Shown piece by piece: positions 1 through 12,215 of a stretch of 64,000 nt of DNA. The stretch spans positions 2,743,001-2,807,000 of the forward strand of contig SMSO01000033.1 in the NCBI GenBank assembly GCA_004764695.1, written 5' to 3'. The position numbers were made by a program, and so were the translations under genes. A model generated the notes under the pieces. That model made no database searches. It was not told the DNA's origin and saw only the letters and a list, made by a program, of their open reading frames with translations. Origin of the DNA: Schizochytrium sp. TIO01. Its lineage: Eukaryota; Sar; Bigyra; Thraustochytrida; Thraustochytriidae. Numbering within the stretch: position 1 is the stretch's first letter; each line of letters starts with the position of its first letter.

Positions 1-1371
1 GTAAAGCTCCATCGGCCGCAATGAGTTGGCGTTGCGGATTATTGATTGAACAATGGCTGCCTTCTATCTGCCTGGCTATATACATGTTTATCTACCTAGC
101 TAGAGCTTATCAGCTAATTAGTTAGCTAAGGGGACAGAGCTGCAAGGAGCAATGCTTACGCCGTGTCTTGTGTGACGTTTTACTCCCACAGAACCTTTAC
201 TTTTTGCCACCTGACCCGGATCCGTGCAGCCGTTTCTTCATCCACTGTCCGTCGTCATGTGCTGCGCCAATTCGTTTATAAATGAAATATTCGTACCAAC
301 TAGCTAGCTTCGAGGTATTTCGAAAATAAAGCTGCCCACAAGGTGAAGGAGGCTGCTGCTCCCGTCCTTCCAATCGACTCCCTGCCACGGACCCTTTATG
401 AACTTCATGGCGAGCTTTTGGCTGCTGCTTCGCCATGAATCGCTATAGCGCCGAGTCGTTCGCTTATTCGATACTTATTTCTACTTTTTTGTTTTTCCTC
501 CTTTTTCTTCTTCTGATCGATCGGTTTTAATTGCTTCACTTCATACGAAAGTAGACTCAACTCAACTCAACTCAACTCACTCACTCGTTTTGTGAACTAA
601 CTTGATCCTGAACGAAAGAATACATAGCTTAGGTATACCTACTCCAGAGTACCTGCCTACTTTTGTCTAAATCTACGTATCCATCTATCTATCTATCAAC
701 TTGATAAAAGGGTTTATTCAATGTGTGAATTATACGGGTATAGCCATTCATATTCACTCGAATTGAGCTCATTCACAGCCAATGCACTGCGAGCTCACGG
801 CTTCGGTGGGCCGCGTACGTACGAGGCAAATGAAGAAGCGAGCGAGCTAGAGAAGGATCGATTGAGTGATTGATTGATTGATCGATCGATTGACTGAGTG
901 AGTGAGTCATGAACTGAAAGCAACTGCGGACAGCCGTCCGTCCTCACTGGGAAAGAAAGCCCAGGACCACGCGAAGAACGCCGAAGGGGGACAAATGAAA
1001 GCAAGGATGAAGAATGCATTGATGTAACAATGAAGCACATTTTCGCAAACCAATGAAAGGAAAACAACCAACAATAAATCATCAGCATCAGCAGCAGCAG
1101 CAACAATAGCAACAACCACAACGACAACCACAACGACAGCAATAGCAGCAGCGAGAAGAACTTGTTGAACCCCTTTCTCTGAATGGACGGGTAGAGAAGA
1201 GAACGAAACAACGCGAAAGCGTCAAAAGAAGAACGCGAAGACAATGTCAGCTGCCGCTCGCGACTGTTGAATGGAGTAGTCGCATCATATGACACGATGA
1301 GCCAGCCTGAGTTTTGCTGAGGATTAATGTCCGCGGTATCCAGGACCGCAAAATTTGTGCGTAAATGAAAA

Positions 1372-1422
<51 letters not shown>

Positions 1423-2500
1423 TTAGAGCAGAAATGAAAACCTTGCTGGCTGCTGTGGCATATACACCAGTCCGGTATGCTTGTCTCTCGCGTGGTATTA
1501 GGGATCTCTCTTCAGTAATACTCTCTTCTTTGATAGTATGCTTTTTTTAAGAATACATTTTTATCAAAAAGGTGAAAGCTTTTGAGATGATCATCGGTCT
1601 CTCTTCGAATAATAAAATATTTTATAAACATGATACTTTATTTAATAATCTTTGAAATATATGTATGCATCAGGCAACTTTGGTACAAATGAAAGTCTTG
1701 ATGAGATTAAATTTTAATACTTCTATGAGTAACACTCTTAAAGCGTTTTTTGTATTTTTCAAGCTTCATCCCCCCCCTCTGTTTCGCATTTCCGCGCAAG
1801 GTCCCCTTCACGTATCACGAGCTTCTTCTTATTTTCATAAACAACACAGCGCGAAACAATATTTGTTTTTAATTTAATTTTAATTTAATCCAAAAAACAA
1901 TTATAACCGTGTCTCCCATTTCTTTACATTTAAAAAAAAATAAAAATTAAAAAATCACCTTTAAAATGTAGAATAAATTAAAACATTTTCCCTTAAAACT
2001 AATTTTAAGATTTGTTAACGTCAACCTGAACGATAGTGACTAAGGTGCTAATGAATATAAGGGGCTGCGAGGAAACTTGTGATACAAAATTACTTCCAGC
2101 GGTCACGAGTCACGACCAGAGGAAAACACACACACTGATGAAGAGATGAAGAAAAGACTGAGTGAAAGAAACAGCTGTGAAGAGAGAGAGAGAGAGAAAA
2201 AGAAAAAGAAAGAAGAAAGGAGGGAATGGAATGAGTGAATGAGAGAGAGAGGAGTTCTAAGGAGTAACAGTCAAGCAATGGGCGCCGAGAACGAAGCAGG
2301 CCGAGGATGACGCCGGAATAACCATCTGCAGACAGACGCCCGCGAGCGAGCGAGGGAGCGAGGGAGCGAGGGAGGGGCGATCTTGCGGTGCTTGGCTTTG
2401 CTTTGTGGATTCGACAACTCTTCTCCCTTGGGCGGCGCGGTACGAGTGCTCTCGCTTCGCTAAGAGCTTACGCGGAAGCATGCCATAGAAAACCTAGTAG
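1..2500. other. Gene-free, repeat-rich region
   Basis: I see no gene with recognisable domains. The stretch is broken up by simple repeats: a CTCAA pentamer near 554-586, TATC near 680-698, a GATT/GATC/GAGT mosaic at 853-908, a TGAT array at 1373-1422, GA runs near 2180-2250 and a GCGAGCGAGG mosaic at 2341-2377. The open frames here are antisense to, or made from, these repeats (poly-Leu, poly-Ser). From 1500 to 2080 the sequence is AT-rich with no coding signal. Confidence 0.6.
1373..1422. repeat. (TGAT)n microsatellite
   Basis: About 50 bp of uninterrupted tetranucleotide repeat. A related mosaic of GATT, GATC and GAGT units lies at 853-908. Confidence 0.95.
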
Positions 2501-3017
2501 TGTAATTAGCTTAACGCCTCTCAAATGATGGTGGAGATAAGAGCGCCGCTGCTGACCTGTAAGGCACCGGAGAGCAGCTTGCTCGCTCGCTTGAGTTGGA
2601 GAACATGTCCTCTACAGCTCAAAGCAAACCCTCCAAGCCTGGTCGTCGAGAAGCCACGGGCAAGCATCCATGCATGCATCCATGCTTGCTTGCTTGCTTG
2701 CTTGCATACATACGTAATCATAAATATCACCATACATACATGTTAGTTCATTCAGCACTTCGCCAGTTATTGAAAGTACCAGGTGCGGTGCGCCCGTTCC
2801 GGTGGTATAGCCCCACCCGCCGTGCGTCCTTGCGGCGTGCGCTACGCGTGCGCATGGGGAAGGAACCCTAGCAGTGGCGGCGGGTGGCCCCGGGTCCTCT
2901 ATCTGCGCAGCGCAGCAGGGCAAAGTTGACCAGACCCGGGCCCAGCGAAAGCTTTGTGGGGCTTGGGTAACCCGGGTCCAAGACCATCATAACCACCGCC
3001 AATAGACAGCTGGCAAA

Positions 3018-3108
3018 GCCAAGAATGCAACAAAGCCAAGAATGCAACAAAGCCAAGAATGCAACAAAGCCAAGAATGCAACAAAGCCAAGAATGCGAAG
3101 CCAAGAAC
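3018..3108. repeat. 17-bp minisatellite, about 5 units
   Basis: The unit GCCAAGAATGCAACAAA starts at 3018, 3035, 3052, 3069 and 3086. The first four copies are perfect, and the fifth is truncated and fades into related sequence. Confidence 0.95.
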
Positions 3109-4179
3109 TTGGACGCTGGCGGAGAAGCAGCTGCTGAGCAAGGGTGTCAAGGTCGGCGCGGCGGCACGGGATTTCGACGATCGGTTCGTAGCAGAATCCA
3201 AGCAAGGAAGGCTTGATGGATAGTGAGTGAGTGAGTGAGTGAGTGAGACTGAATGTTTGATGATAAGAGAGAGGAGGTGGACAAAGCTTGGAGCTCAGCT
3301 CTCGTCATGGGATGGGCCGTTTGTTTTCCTGTGCTTTGAATTACAGAGCACCCATGTGCGATCAATCAGGAGTATAATGACGTGTGTTTGTTTGTTGTTT
3401 GTGCATGTGTATCTGTGATTTTGTTTGTCTATTAGAGTATTTGTTTGATTGTTTGATTGTTTGATTGTTTCTTTGTTTGTTTGTTTATTGATTGGATGTA
3501 CGTGCGTACGTATGTCTGATAAAGCTCGAAAGAACTTTTTCCCTTCGCGATGGCGGTGTCGAAGGCGGCGCTTCTCACTTTCCGCCAGCTCTTGTGAAAG
3601 GTTTCGCAGCCAGGCAGACCGACCCGCCTGTCTTCGTCGTTGCTGCGAACGATAAACAGGTATCTCGCAAGACGAAATCACTCCTTCGCATTCCATTCCC
3701 CGCGGAGGCCGTCGCTCGAATCGATGACGGCTGCGAAGAGCGGCGTAGAGAACCTTTCAGAGGCCTTGAAGTTCTTCTTCAAGTCCAACTCGTGCGACGG
3801 CAGAAGATCTCGTCTCGCTGCCACGCGAGGACTGACTGACTGACTGACTGTTGGTGTGCTCTGCGACTTAGTTGGACTTGAGGAAAGTATCTTCTCGACG
3901 TCTGTCTTTCTTCTGTCTGTCTGTCTATCTGTCTGTGTATCAATCCATCCATCCGCCTTCGCCGTAGTTTTGAGGAGGCAGAAGAAGAAGAAGAAGAAGA
4001 AGAGATCTTTGGAGGGAACTTGAAGGAGGTCCATAAAACCAACACTGTCGGTACGTTTCTTTCGAGGAAGGTCGCCGTGAAGGAGTTCGAGGCACGAATG
4101 AATGTTGACGTTGAAGCTGCAGAAGGATAGATCATGCACACGAAGTGATCGATAACTAATGATGCATAGTACATACCGT

Positions 4180-4210
4180 CCGTATTACTTACCTTCGTAG
4201 GTAAGTACGG
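4180..4210. other. Imperfect hairpin (inverted repeat)
   Basis: Left arm 4180-4184 plus 4188-4194 pairs with right arm 4199-4210, giving 12 base pairs with a 3-nt bulge (4185-4187) and a 4-nt TCGT loop. It lies in gene-free sequence and its function is unknown. Confidence 0.5.
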
Positions 4211-4442
4211 GCTCCGATACGCTTTCGTTGCTCATGGCATTGCGTGTGTGTGTATGTGTATGTGTATGTATGTATGTATGTATGTATGGATGGATATGTT
4301 GTGCGCTGTACGAAAGAGAGTAATTTGGGTGAGATTGTCGTAAAGCGCAGAAGTTGAAGGTGTGTACAGGAGGCAGTTGATTGCCAATGCGGATTCAGGT
4401 CGAAAGCACCTCCTTCCCAGGCAGCGGAGGGAGATTGCACCA

Positions 4443-4471
4443 TCAGTCAGTCAGTCAGTCAGTCAGTCAGT
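4443..4471. repeat. (CAGT)n microsatellite
   Basis: Roughly seven perfect copies. The same tetramer reappears at 6757-6778 and, as GACT, at 3832-3850. Confidence 0.95.
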
Positions 4472-4999
4472 CTCTGCGATAGATAAGCTGCCTGCGACAA
4501 GGCTACCCGAAAGACCAGGATTTACGAAGCTTCGAGGTGAAAGAGATAGGCCGTACCTGTCACATTTCCGCAACCTCCGCCACGGCTCAGCTCACATTGT
4601 CCGCGCCGATATCGCAAAACCATCGACCACCGCCAATATCATACACTCGCAATACCATACATACATGCACATAATAAATAAACGCTCTTTGTTCTATTCA
4701 TTTATTCATTCATAAGTGCGCCTTTCACAACAACTTCTTCAGTATGAAATATCAGTACCTAATAACAACCATGAGGCCGCATAGAGCTGTTGAGGCACAC
4801 TGGTAGGGGCGCTTAGAACCCGCTTAGGGACGCGTAAGTATGGTCCCCTGAGGCGGTGCGCTTCATGCGGGACCCGTGTGGAGAGGACGTGGCAGCGAAG
4901 ACATCAACGTCATGTCACTCAGTGAAAGAATGGTGAGGGAGACTCAGAACGACTCACTCGCCATATGAAGGATGGGTTGGAGATGGCGGTGAAGGTGCC

Positions 5000-6169
5000 T
5001 TTGACAGTGTATTATTCTGGACGTGATTGACTTGTAGGTTGGTTATCTATCAAATGAATGAGTGAAGCAATCAATTGTAATGAATGGGCCAATGAACGAA
5101 GGAGTAAATGAATCGGATGAAATGCTTGCGTTGTTGTTTTCTGAGAAGAGACTTTTTTGCTTGCCTGCTTGCTTCGAAAAGCTTTGACATTTACAAAGAG
5201 AGTAGGTGAGCAGGTACTTGTTGAGACTCCATTTATCATACGAAGGTTTTTGCGTTTAGTTTCTCTTCTGTTTTTATTATTATTATTATTTTTTAAAAAG
5301 AATTTTCATAACTTTCCCCCCTCTTTTAAAAGAAGAAACTTGTTTATTTAAAAAGGGAAAAAAGGAAAAAAAGTTTTATTTTTTTAATATAACTTCTTTC
5401 CCCTAAAGTTTCAAGAAAGCAGTTAGAATGAGTGAAGAGCTCGAAAAAGCCGCATTCTCGTCGTGGTGGGTCATAATGGAGTTTATCCATGGACGTATTC
5501 CGCTTCTCTCGCGCTGAATGGAATGGAAAGGGCCTCAGAGAAATCGAAATCGAAATCGAAATCGAAACCAGCCGACAGCCATGGTTCATCATATCTTGCT
5601 TGCTTGTATCCTTTCAAGAAACCCGACGGGCTGATCGATTGATCATTGATTGCTAGACAGACGTGCATCCATCCATCCACCCAACAAAGAGAGAAAAAAA
5701 GAAAGATACGTACGTGCGTACATAGGCCCGTGCCTAGCAGCTCCTACCGGGTACGTCAAATCGAAGGAAGGAACGACGGGAGAGCAATGAATTCGATGCC
5801 GACGGAGTTCGGGTACAAAGGCCGAAATCAGCGAGGAATACCAAAGCGCTCTCCGACTGCTGATCACGAACGAGGCATCTAATCTAACCCAACCCAATCC
5901 AATCCAGTCTGATCTGATCTGATGTAATTCATCTCCATCTCCACAATTAAGATAAGCCGTGCCAACTAGATGGCAGGGCAAACAAGCAAGCTCTGGAGAG
6001 CTAACAGGGAAGCGGAAGCTGTAATTTGGGCCAATTGAGTTGAACTCACTCACGCACCAGGATCGAAAGATTGGCCAACTAACTTGCAGCAGAAGCCCAA
6101 ACTGGGCACCAGCTAGCTCATCGTCAGCCTGGACTCGACTCGACTCGACTGGACTCGACTCGACTCCTC
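5000..6169. other. Gene-free region
   Basis: No gene is supported. It contains AT-rich sequence at 5260-5400, a GAAATC hexamer array at 5543-5568, ATCC repeats at 5660-5680 and a GACTC pentamer mosaic at 6128-6165. The longest open frame (minus strand, 5643-6242) is low-complexity and matches nothing I recognise. Confidence 0.5.
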
Positions 6170-7480
6170 GATGGCGATCGTCGAGGAGGGGATGGTCGTG
6201 CTCGGGTGCTTCATGGGCTCTTGAGAAGAACATGTGCTGCATTCTTTAGCTGCAGAACAAATGGCAGACTGGATTGAGACTCCATGAGACGAGTAGAGCG
6301 AGCGCAACGAGAACTCGAGCGCCGTCAAGCTGCCACAGGACGGCGAGTGAATTCATTCATTCAATTATTCATTCCTGAGGACGGAGACTGACCAGAACGG
6401 CGGCGAGACCATCGACGAGTCCACTCTTCTTGGAGCAGACACGAACGGAGAAGAGAAGAACTCCATCCAAGGCACTCGAGAATGCCAAGCGCCCTCCCTC
6501 CAAGGCGAGCAGAGGAACGGCAAGTTGATCGCCTGCTACCTCGCAGAGAAGTGCTTGCGGAAAGCCACCGCGTTGACAGCGCAGAGCGAGGCAGCCAGAA
6601 CCGAGGGAGGGCGCCATGACTGACTTGACTGACTCCTGGCCGCAGGTGGGGCCTCGCAATGGTGGCATTCCAGGGAGGGTGGGTGGCCCAAGGGTGGCGC
6701 CGCCGCGATGAGAAGAGCACCCGCACGGTCTCAGGCAAGGCGCCGCGCTCCGAGCAGTCAGTCAGTCAGTCAGTCAGCAATGCACAAGCAAAATAAATAT
6801 CGCCGCGCCATGCACATCTCCACCAGGATCCTGCTCGCCACGACACCGCCATCGTCGGCAGCCTCCTCCTTGCCAAATTGATCCGCAAGGCCTGCCCGCC
6901 TGCTCGCCTGCCTGGACTTTGGGCGCCCAAAAGACGAAGTAACCGCTATCTGGCCCCCTTCCAGAGCATCCCTTGGGCTGCACTGCACAGTTTCTGGCCG
7001 TGAAGCAGTGCACGCCGCGCATGGATGAGACGAGCGGAAGGCCAGGAAGAAGGAGCTAGCTGCTAGGACCTCGAGTGCGTGCTGCCAAGTGCTGCCACTG
7101 GGCGTGTCATGTGATGCAATCTATTGTGATGTGATGTGATGAAACGTAACGTAACGTAATGTAATGTAATGTGATGTAATGTAATGTAATATGGTATAAT
7201 ATAATACAATGTAATTTGATGTGATGTGATGCAATGCAATGCAATGCAATGCAATACAATATAATGTAAGTTGGACTTGATTCTATGAACAGGACTGCCA
7301 GCGAAGGGCTTTGGTAGGGCACCTGCCCTTCAGGTGAAGGGGAGGTGGCCCAGAGTCTTATATCGAAGCGGATCGCCGCGACGCCAAGGCCGTGAAGTGC
7401 GCAGAGTTCCCACCTCCGCTCCCGGCCGAGGGTCTGTCTGATCAGGCAGCACAAGCCTAAGAAGCTTCTATCGAGCTTTA
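6170..7480 (+). other. Scattered coding-like fragments, possible broken or spliced gene
   Basis: Several + strand stretches are open with codon composition typical of real exons (GNN-rich, GC-rich third positions) but lack a start and cannot be joined with confidence. The clearest are about 6375-6632 (roughly 80 codons to a stop), 6663-6797, 6826-7003, and 7336-7457. CAGT (6757-6778) and a degenerate pentamer (7108-7270) interrupt them. Either this is a multi-exon gene with repeats in its introns or the remains of one. I recognise no domain. Confidence 0.2.
7108..7270. repeat. Degenerate pentanucleotide array (GATGT/TAATG/GCAAT)
   Basis: About 160 bp of 5-bp period sequence that drifts through several related units from left to right, with local homogeneous blocks. 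On the minus strand it reads as a Leu/His/Ile/Thr-rich open frame, which I take to be an artefact of the repeat. Confidence 0.9.
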
Positions 7481-9690
<2,210 letters not shown>

Positions 9691-9693
9691 GCA

Positions 9694-10183
9694 ATGTCTC
9701 AAGTTGGCTCAGCTGAACGTAAGTGGCCATTTGTGGGAGTTATTGAAGTTATTAACGTACTTGAAGCAGTCGATGTGGATCTCATTTGGTCTTACTTGGT
9801 AAGCGTGGGAAATCTCGCGAGCCATCGCCAGCATAATTGTTGACGGCACATTGTCACCAAAATGGCAGCATCATCCACGATGGTTGCTACATGGTCTTGG
9901 GCTCAGCAACGAAGTACTGGTACTATACTACTACTACCACCCACGTGCCTACTATAATACTGGAGACTACATTGAGTTTCCTGGGAAGTTGAGATACGTG
10001 GTGGAAGAGCCGACAGATTGAACAATGGCACGCGAGAGCGGGACTAAATGGTTGGGCGAGGAAGCCTATGACGGCTTCCACATCCTGGCAGGATATCGTG
10101 TCACTACTGCCGACTCTTTCTGTGAGACTACTGCGTGCAAAACGTGTGGAGGTAGAATGGTGAAAGTTCCTGAGGGAGATTAA
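9694..10183 (+). CDS. Possible small spliced gene, zinc-knuckle protein
   Basis: A start at 9694 reads eight codons to a perfect GTAAGT donor (exon end 9718). A second short exon could be 9770-9798, ending at a GTAAGC donor. A third stretch, open from an in-frame ATG at 10025 to the stop at 10181-10183, encodes 52 residues with strongly coding-like codons and ends in a Cys-rich segment with three cysteines in a C-x4-C-x2-C arrangement after a G-Y-R-x-T-x-A-D-S stretch. This resembles the small ZNRD2/SSSCA1-type zinc-ribbon proteins, but the second half of a ribbon is missing. The acceptor for the third exon is weak, so the join is uncertain. It may be only the 52-residue frame, a partial gene, or a pseudogene. 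Confidence 0.28.
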
Positions 10184-10302
10184 AAAGCGGAGGGGAGAGA
10201 CTATCACAATAATCGTTGCTGATCTTTTGCTTGAACAGCAAGAATTGCTTACTAGGTTTTACTTTTAAACAAAACAAACATCAACATATTTCAGTATTGC
10301 AT

Positions 10303-10690
10303 TCAGAGAAATACTGAATGCAATGAATGCAGTAGTATATGCTGGATCATGAGCTTTTTTCAATTAAACCCCTTTCAACCTCGAAAGGATCTTATTGTGT
10401 AAATTGAATCAATGTGTCAGCTAGGCAGCAGTTCAAGTCAGGGTAGTTCAAGAATCTCTCGCCCATGACACCTTGAAGTTGATGTATTTACGAGATGCCC
10501 TACCCTGTCTTTGATTCTGAGAGAATGCAATAAATGCAATACGCTGATATTGCTGGACCCTGCTAGCTTTTTTAAAGTGAGCCTCTTTTACCTCATGAGG
10601 ATTTTAATTTCATTCTGTAGATTGAATCAAGGCGTCAAGTTCAAGACTCACCTTTGACCTTGAAGATTAACTTCTTTGCAAGGTGCTCTA
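10303..10690. repeat. Degenerate direct duplication (two units of about 200 bp)
   Basis: Unit A (about 10303-10500) and unit B (about 10513-10690) share the same order of words: an attc(a/t)gagaga start, aatgcaataaatgcaat-like runs, tgctgga, gctttttt, a cctc-gagga block, attgaatcaa, gttcaag and ccttgaag-tta. Identity is clearly above chance but well below perfect, so the duplication is old. Confidence 0.7.
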
Positions 10691-10749
10691 GTTTTTACGC
10701 TTACATATTTGTTAGATTTTGAAGAAATCATGCCAGGAAGATGTGATTC

Positions 10750-10970
10750 TCAGCTTTCTAGGCGCACAGTAATTTGAAATTTAATTAAACTTGTAATTTC
10801 ACGTTCGCTATCCATCTCAGACTCCAGCTGACGTACAGATAACAACATCGAGCCCACATGTGAACGAAAATCCTCATTCTCCATTGTCGTGAGCTCAATT
10901 TCAATCGTGTTGCGTTCGAGGCTCAACTTATAATGTGACTCTTGAAGATCATTTGAGAATTTGTTTTGGA
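10750..10970 (-). CDS. Coding-like exon of unknown protein (3' part of a minus-strand gene or pseudogene)
   Basis: Reading on the minus strand from a CAG acceptor (10971-10973), 72 codons stay open to a TGA at 10750-10752. The peptide is rich in Glu, Leu, Ser and Arg with heptad-like spacing, as in a short coiled coil, and its codon pattern looks real. It contains only internal Met codons, so it is probably not a first exon. Past the TGA the same frame stays open for another 33 codons to a TGA that overlaps a GTGAGT donor near 10648. Upstream, 11000-11250 has further coding-like minus-strand pieces, interrupted by TGA codons and lacking clear splice joins. I recognise no family. It may be a partly decayed gene. 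Confidence 0.4.
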
Positions 10971-11299
10971 CTGTTGCATGTGGTAAACACGCTTACATCT
11001 CAAAAGCCGAAGCTGAAGGCAAAGATTGATGGTTGAATATACCTAGCTCCCAATACTATTTCGGACCAGTAATACAAATGTAGTGGGATGTGAATATGTG
11101 GTTCTCAGGAGCAAACGCTAATTTCATGTATATATGCCTCGTCTTCATCAAAGCAACAATAGCTGCCCGGCCTAGACAGAATTTTCGTCTTCTCAGGGTA
11201 CAAGTTGATAGTGAATGGCCCATCCACAACCCAATCAATTTACATCCTGCAACACCTTCTAGCTAGAACTAATTCGAAACTATAAATATTGACACACAG

Positions 11300-12215
11300 A
11301 CAAGCTGGTGTTAAGTACTTTTCCTTCTTTCTAAAAATGTGATTAGAAATAAAGTCAAACGTTTGCCATTTTCATGAATGTTAACAGCCCAAGCTTGAGG
11401 AAAATGCTCTTCGTATCGCCAGTTCTCTGAACGATCGTGATGGCCAGGATTGATCTTCTCGCGAATTATATGTTTACAACCTTTGTATCTGAGTATTGGG
11501 ACCTAAAATCATTGTCATCTAGGATTATCAGTTGAAGCCATACTTTCTCACCAAGAATGCCTGCTTATGCACATACGCGAACGCGAACGCAAACGCAGGA
11601 TCTTACTTTGCTTTAGTCCCCGATACGAAAGTCGCCAAAAAACACTGATAGCCATGATTTTTTTCCCATGCACTATAAGCTACGCACTCGAACCTAATCT
11701 AACCTAATCTAACCTAACCCTTCGAAAAGCTTCACCTTCTAAGCAAAACCTTAGAAGCCGGTACGACGGTGAACCCAACATCCTCCCGAACTGACCTAAT
11801 CCAGTAAACCTAACCCACGCTCGGCAGAAACCTAACACGTCGGTCAGGTTTAGCTAGGTTGCGGGTGAGGTTCTCGGTTAGGTTTCACTAGGGTTGACTC
11901 TCCAATTGTGTGTCCTCCAGGTCCTTCCAGCCCAGGTCCGCGAGGCCAGGAGCTAGCTAGCTAGCTAGCTGCAGGGTTCCGTGGAGCGAGAAGAAGCTTC
12001 TCCACTGGATCGAGTGCCGGCTGCCTTGGATTCAGTAGGCCAGGCTTCTTAAATCTCCTTGCCAGCTTCGTTGCGCTGAGACAGAACTGAGTTGAGTCTA
12101 GCTGGTGTCTCTGCTGATTCAAGGCGGTTGGTTTTTTCCCATACGCTGACATTGCCCTGAAGAACGTGAGGAAGCAACAAAGCAAGTCGAAACGATTGCA
12201 AAAGAAAAGAGCACG
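11300..12215. other. Intergenic region upstream of the telobox Myb gene
   Basis: No gene is supported. The notable contents are GCGAAC repeats near 11575-11597, a cluster of telomere-like motifs at 11691-11895, and an AGCT tetramer run at 11951-11972. The Myb gene begins at 12216. Confidence 0.6.
11691..11895. promoter_or_regulatory. Cluster of telomere-like AACCTAA motifs
   Basis: AACCTAA occurs at 11691, 11701 and 11711 with exact 10-bp spacing, again at 11807 (followed by CCC) and at 11829. The opposite strand form GGTTAGG occurs at 11876-11882 and TAGGGTT near 11888. The cluster lies 320-525 bp upstream of a gene for a telobox Myb protein, whose family binds TTAGGG-type DNA. A regulatory role is inference. 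Confidence 0.4.

Larger units (their letters stand above)
2500..5000. other. Gene-free region with many short tandem repeats
   Basis: No gene is supported. Repeats include CATC/GCTT tetramers at 2665-2705, a 17-bp minisatellite at 3018-3108, GTGA at 3226-3246, GTTT/GATT at 3385-3495, GACT at 3832-3850, TCTG at 3905-3935, GAA at 3975-3997, GTAT at 4246-4287 and CAGT at 4443-4471. Two short + strand stretches (about 3550-3595 and 3723-3800) read like protein but have no continuation I can join. Confidence 0.5.

Noticed and set aside
5643-6242. 199-codon minus-strand frame
   Set aside because: No domain and no coding pattern, and it spans a GACTC repeat. Length alone is weak evidence in this repeat-rich block.
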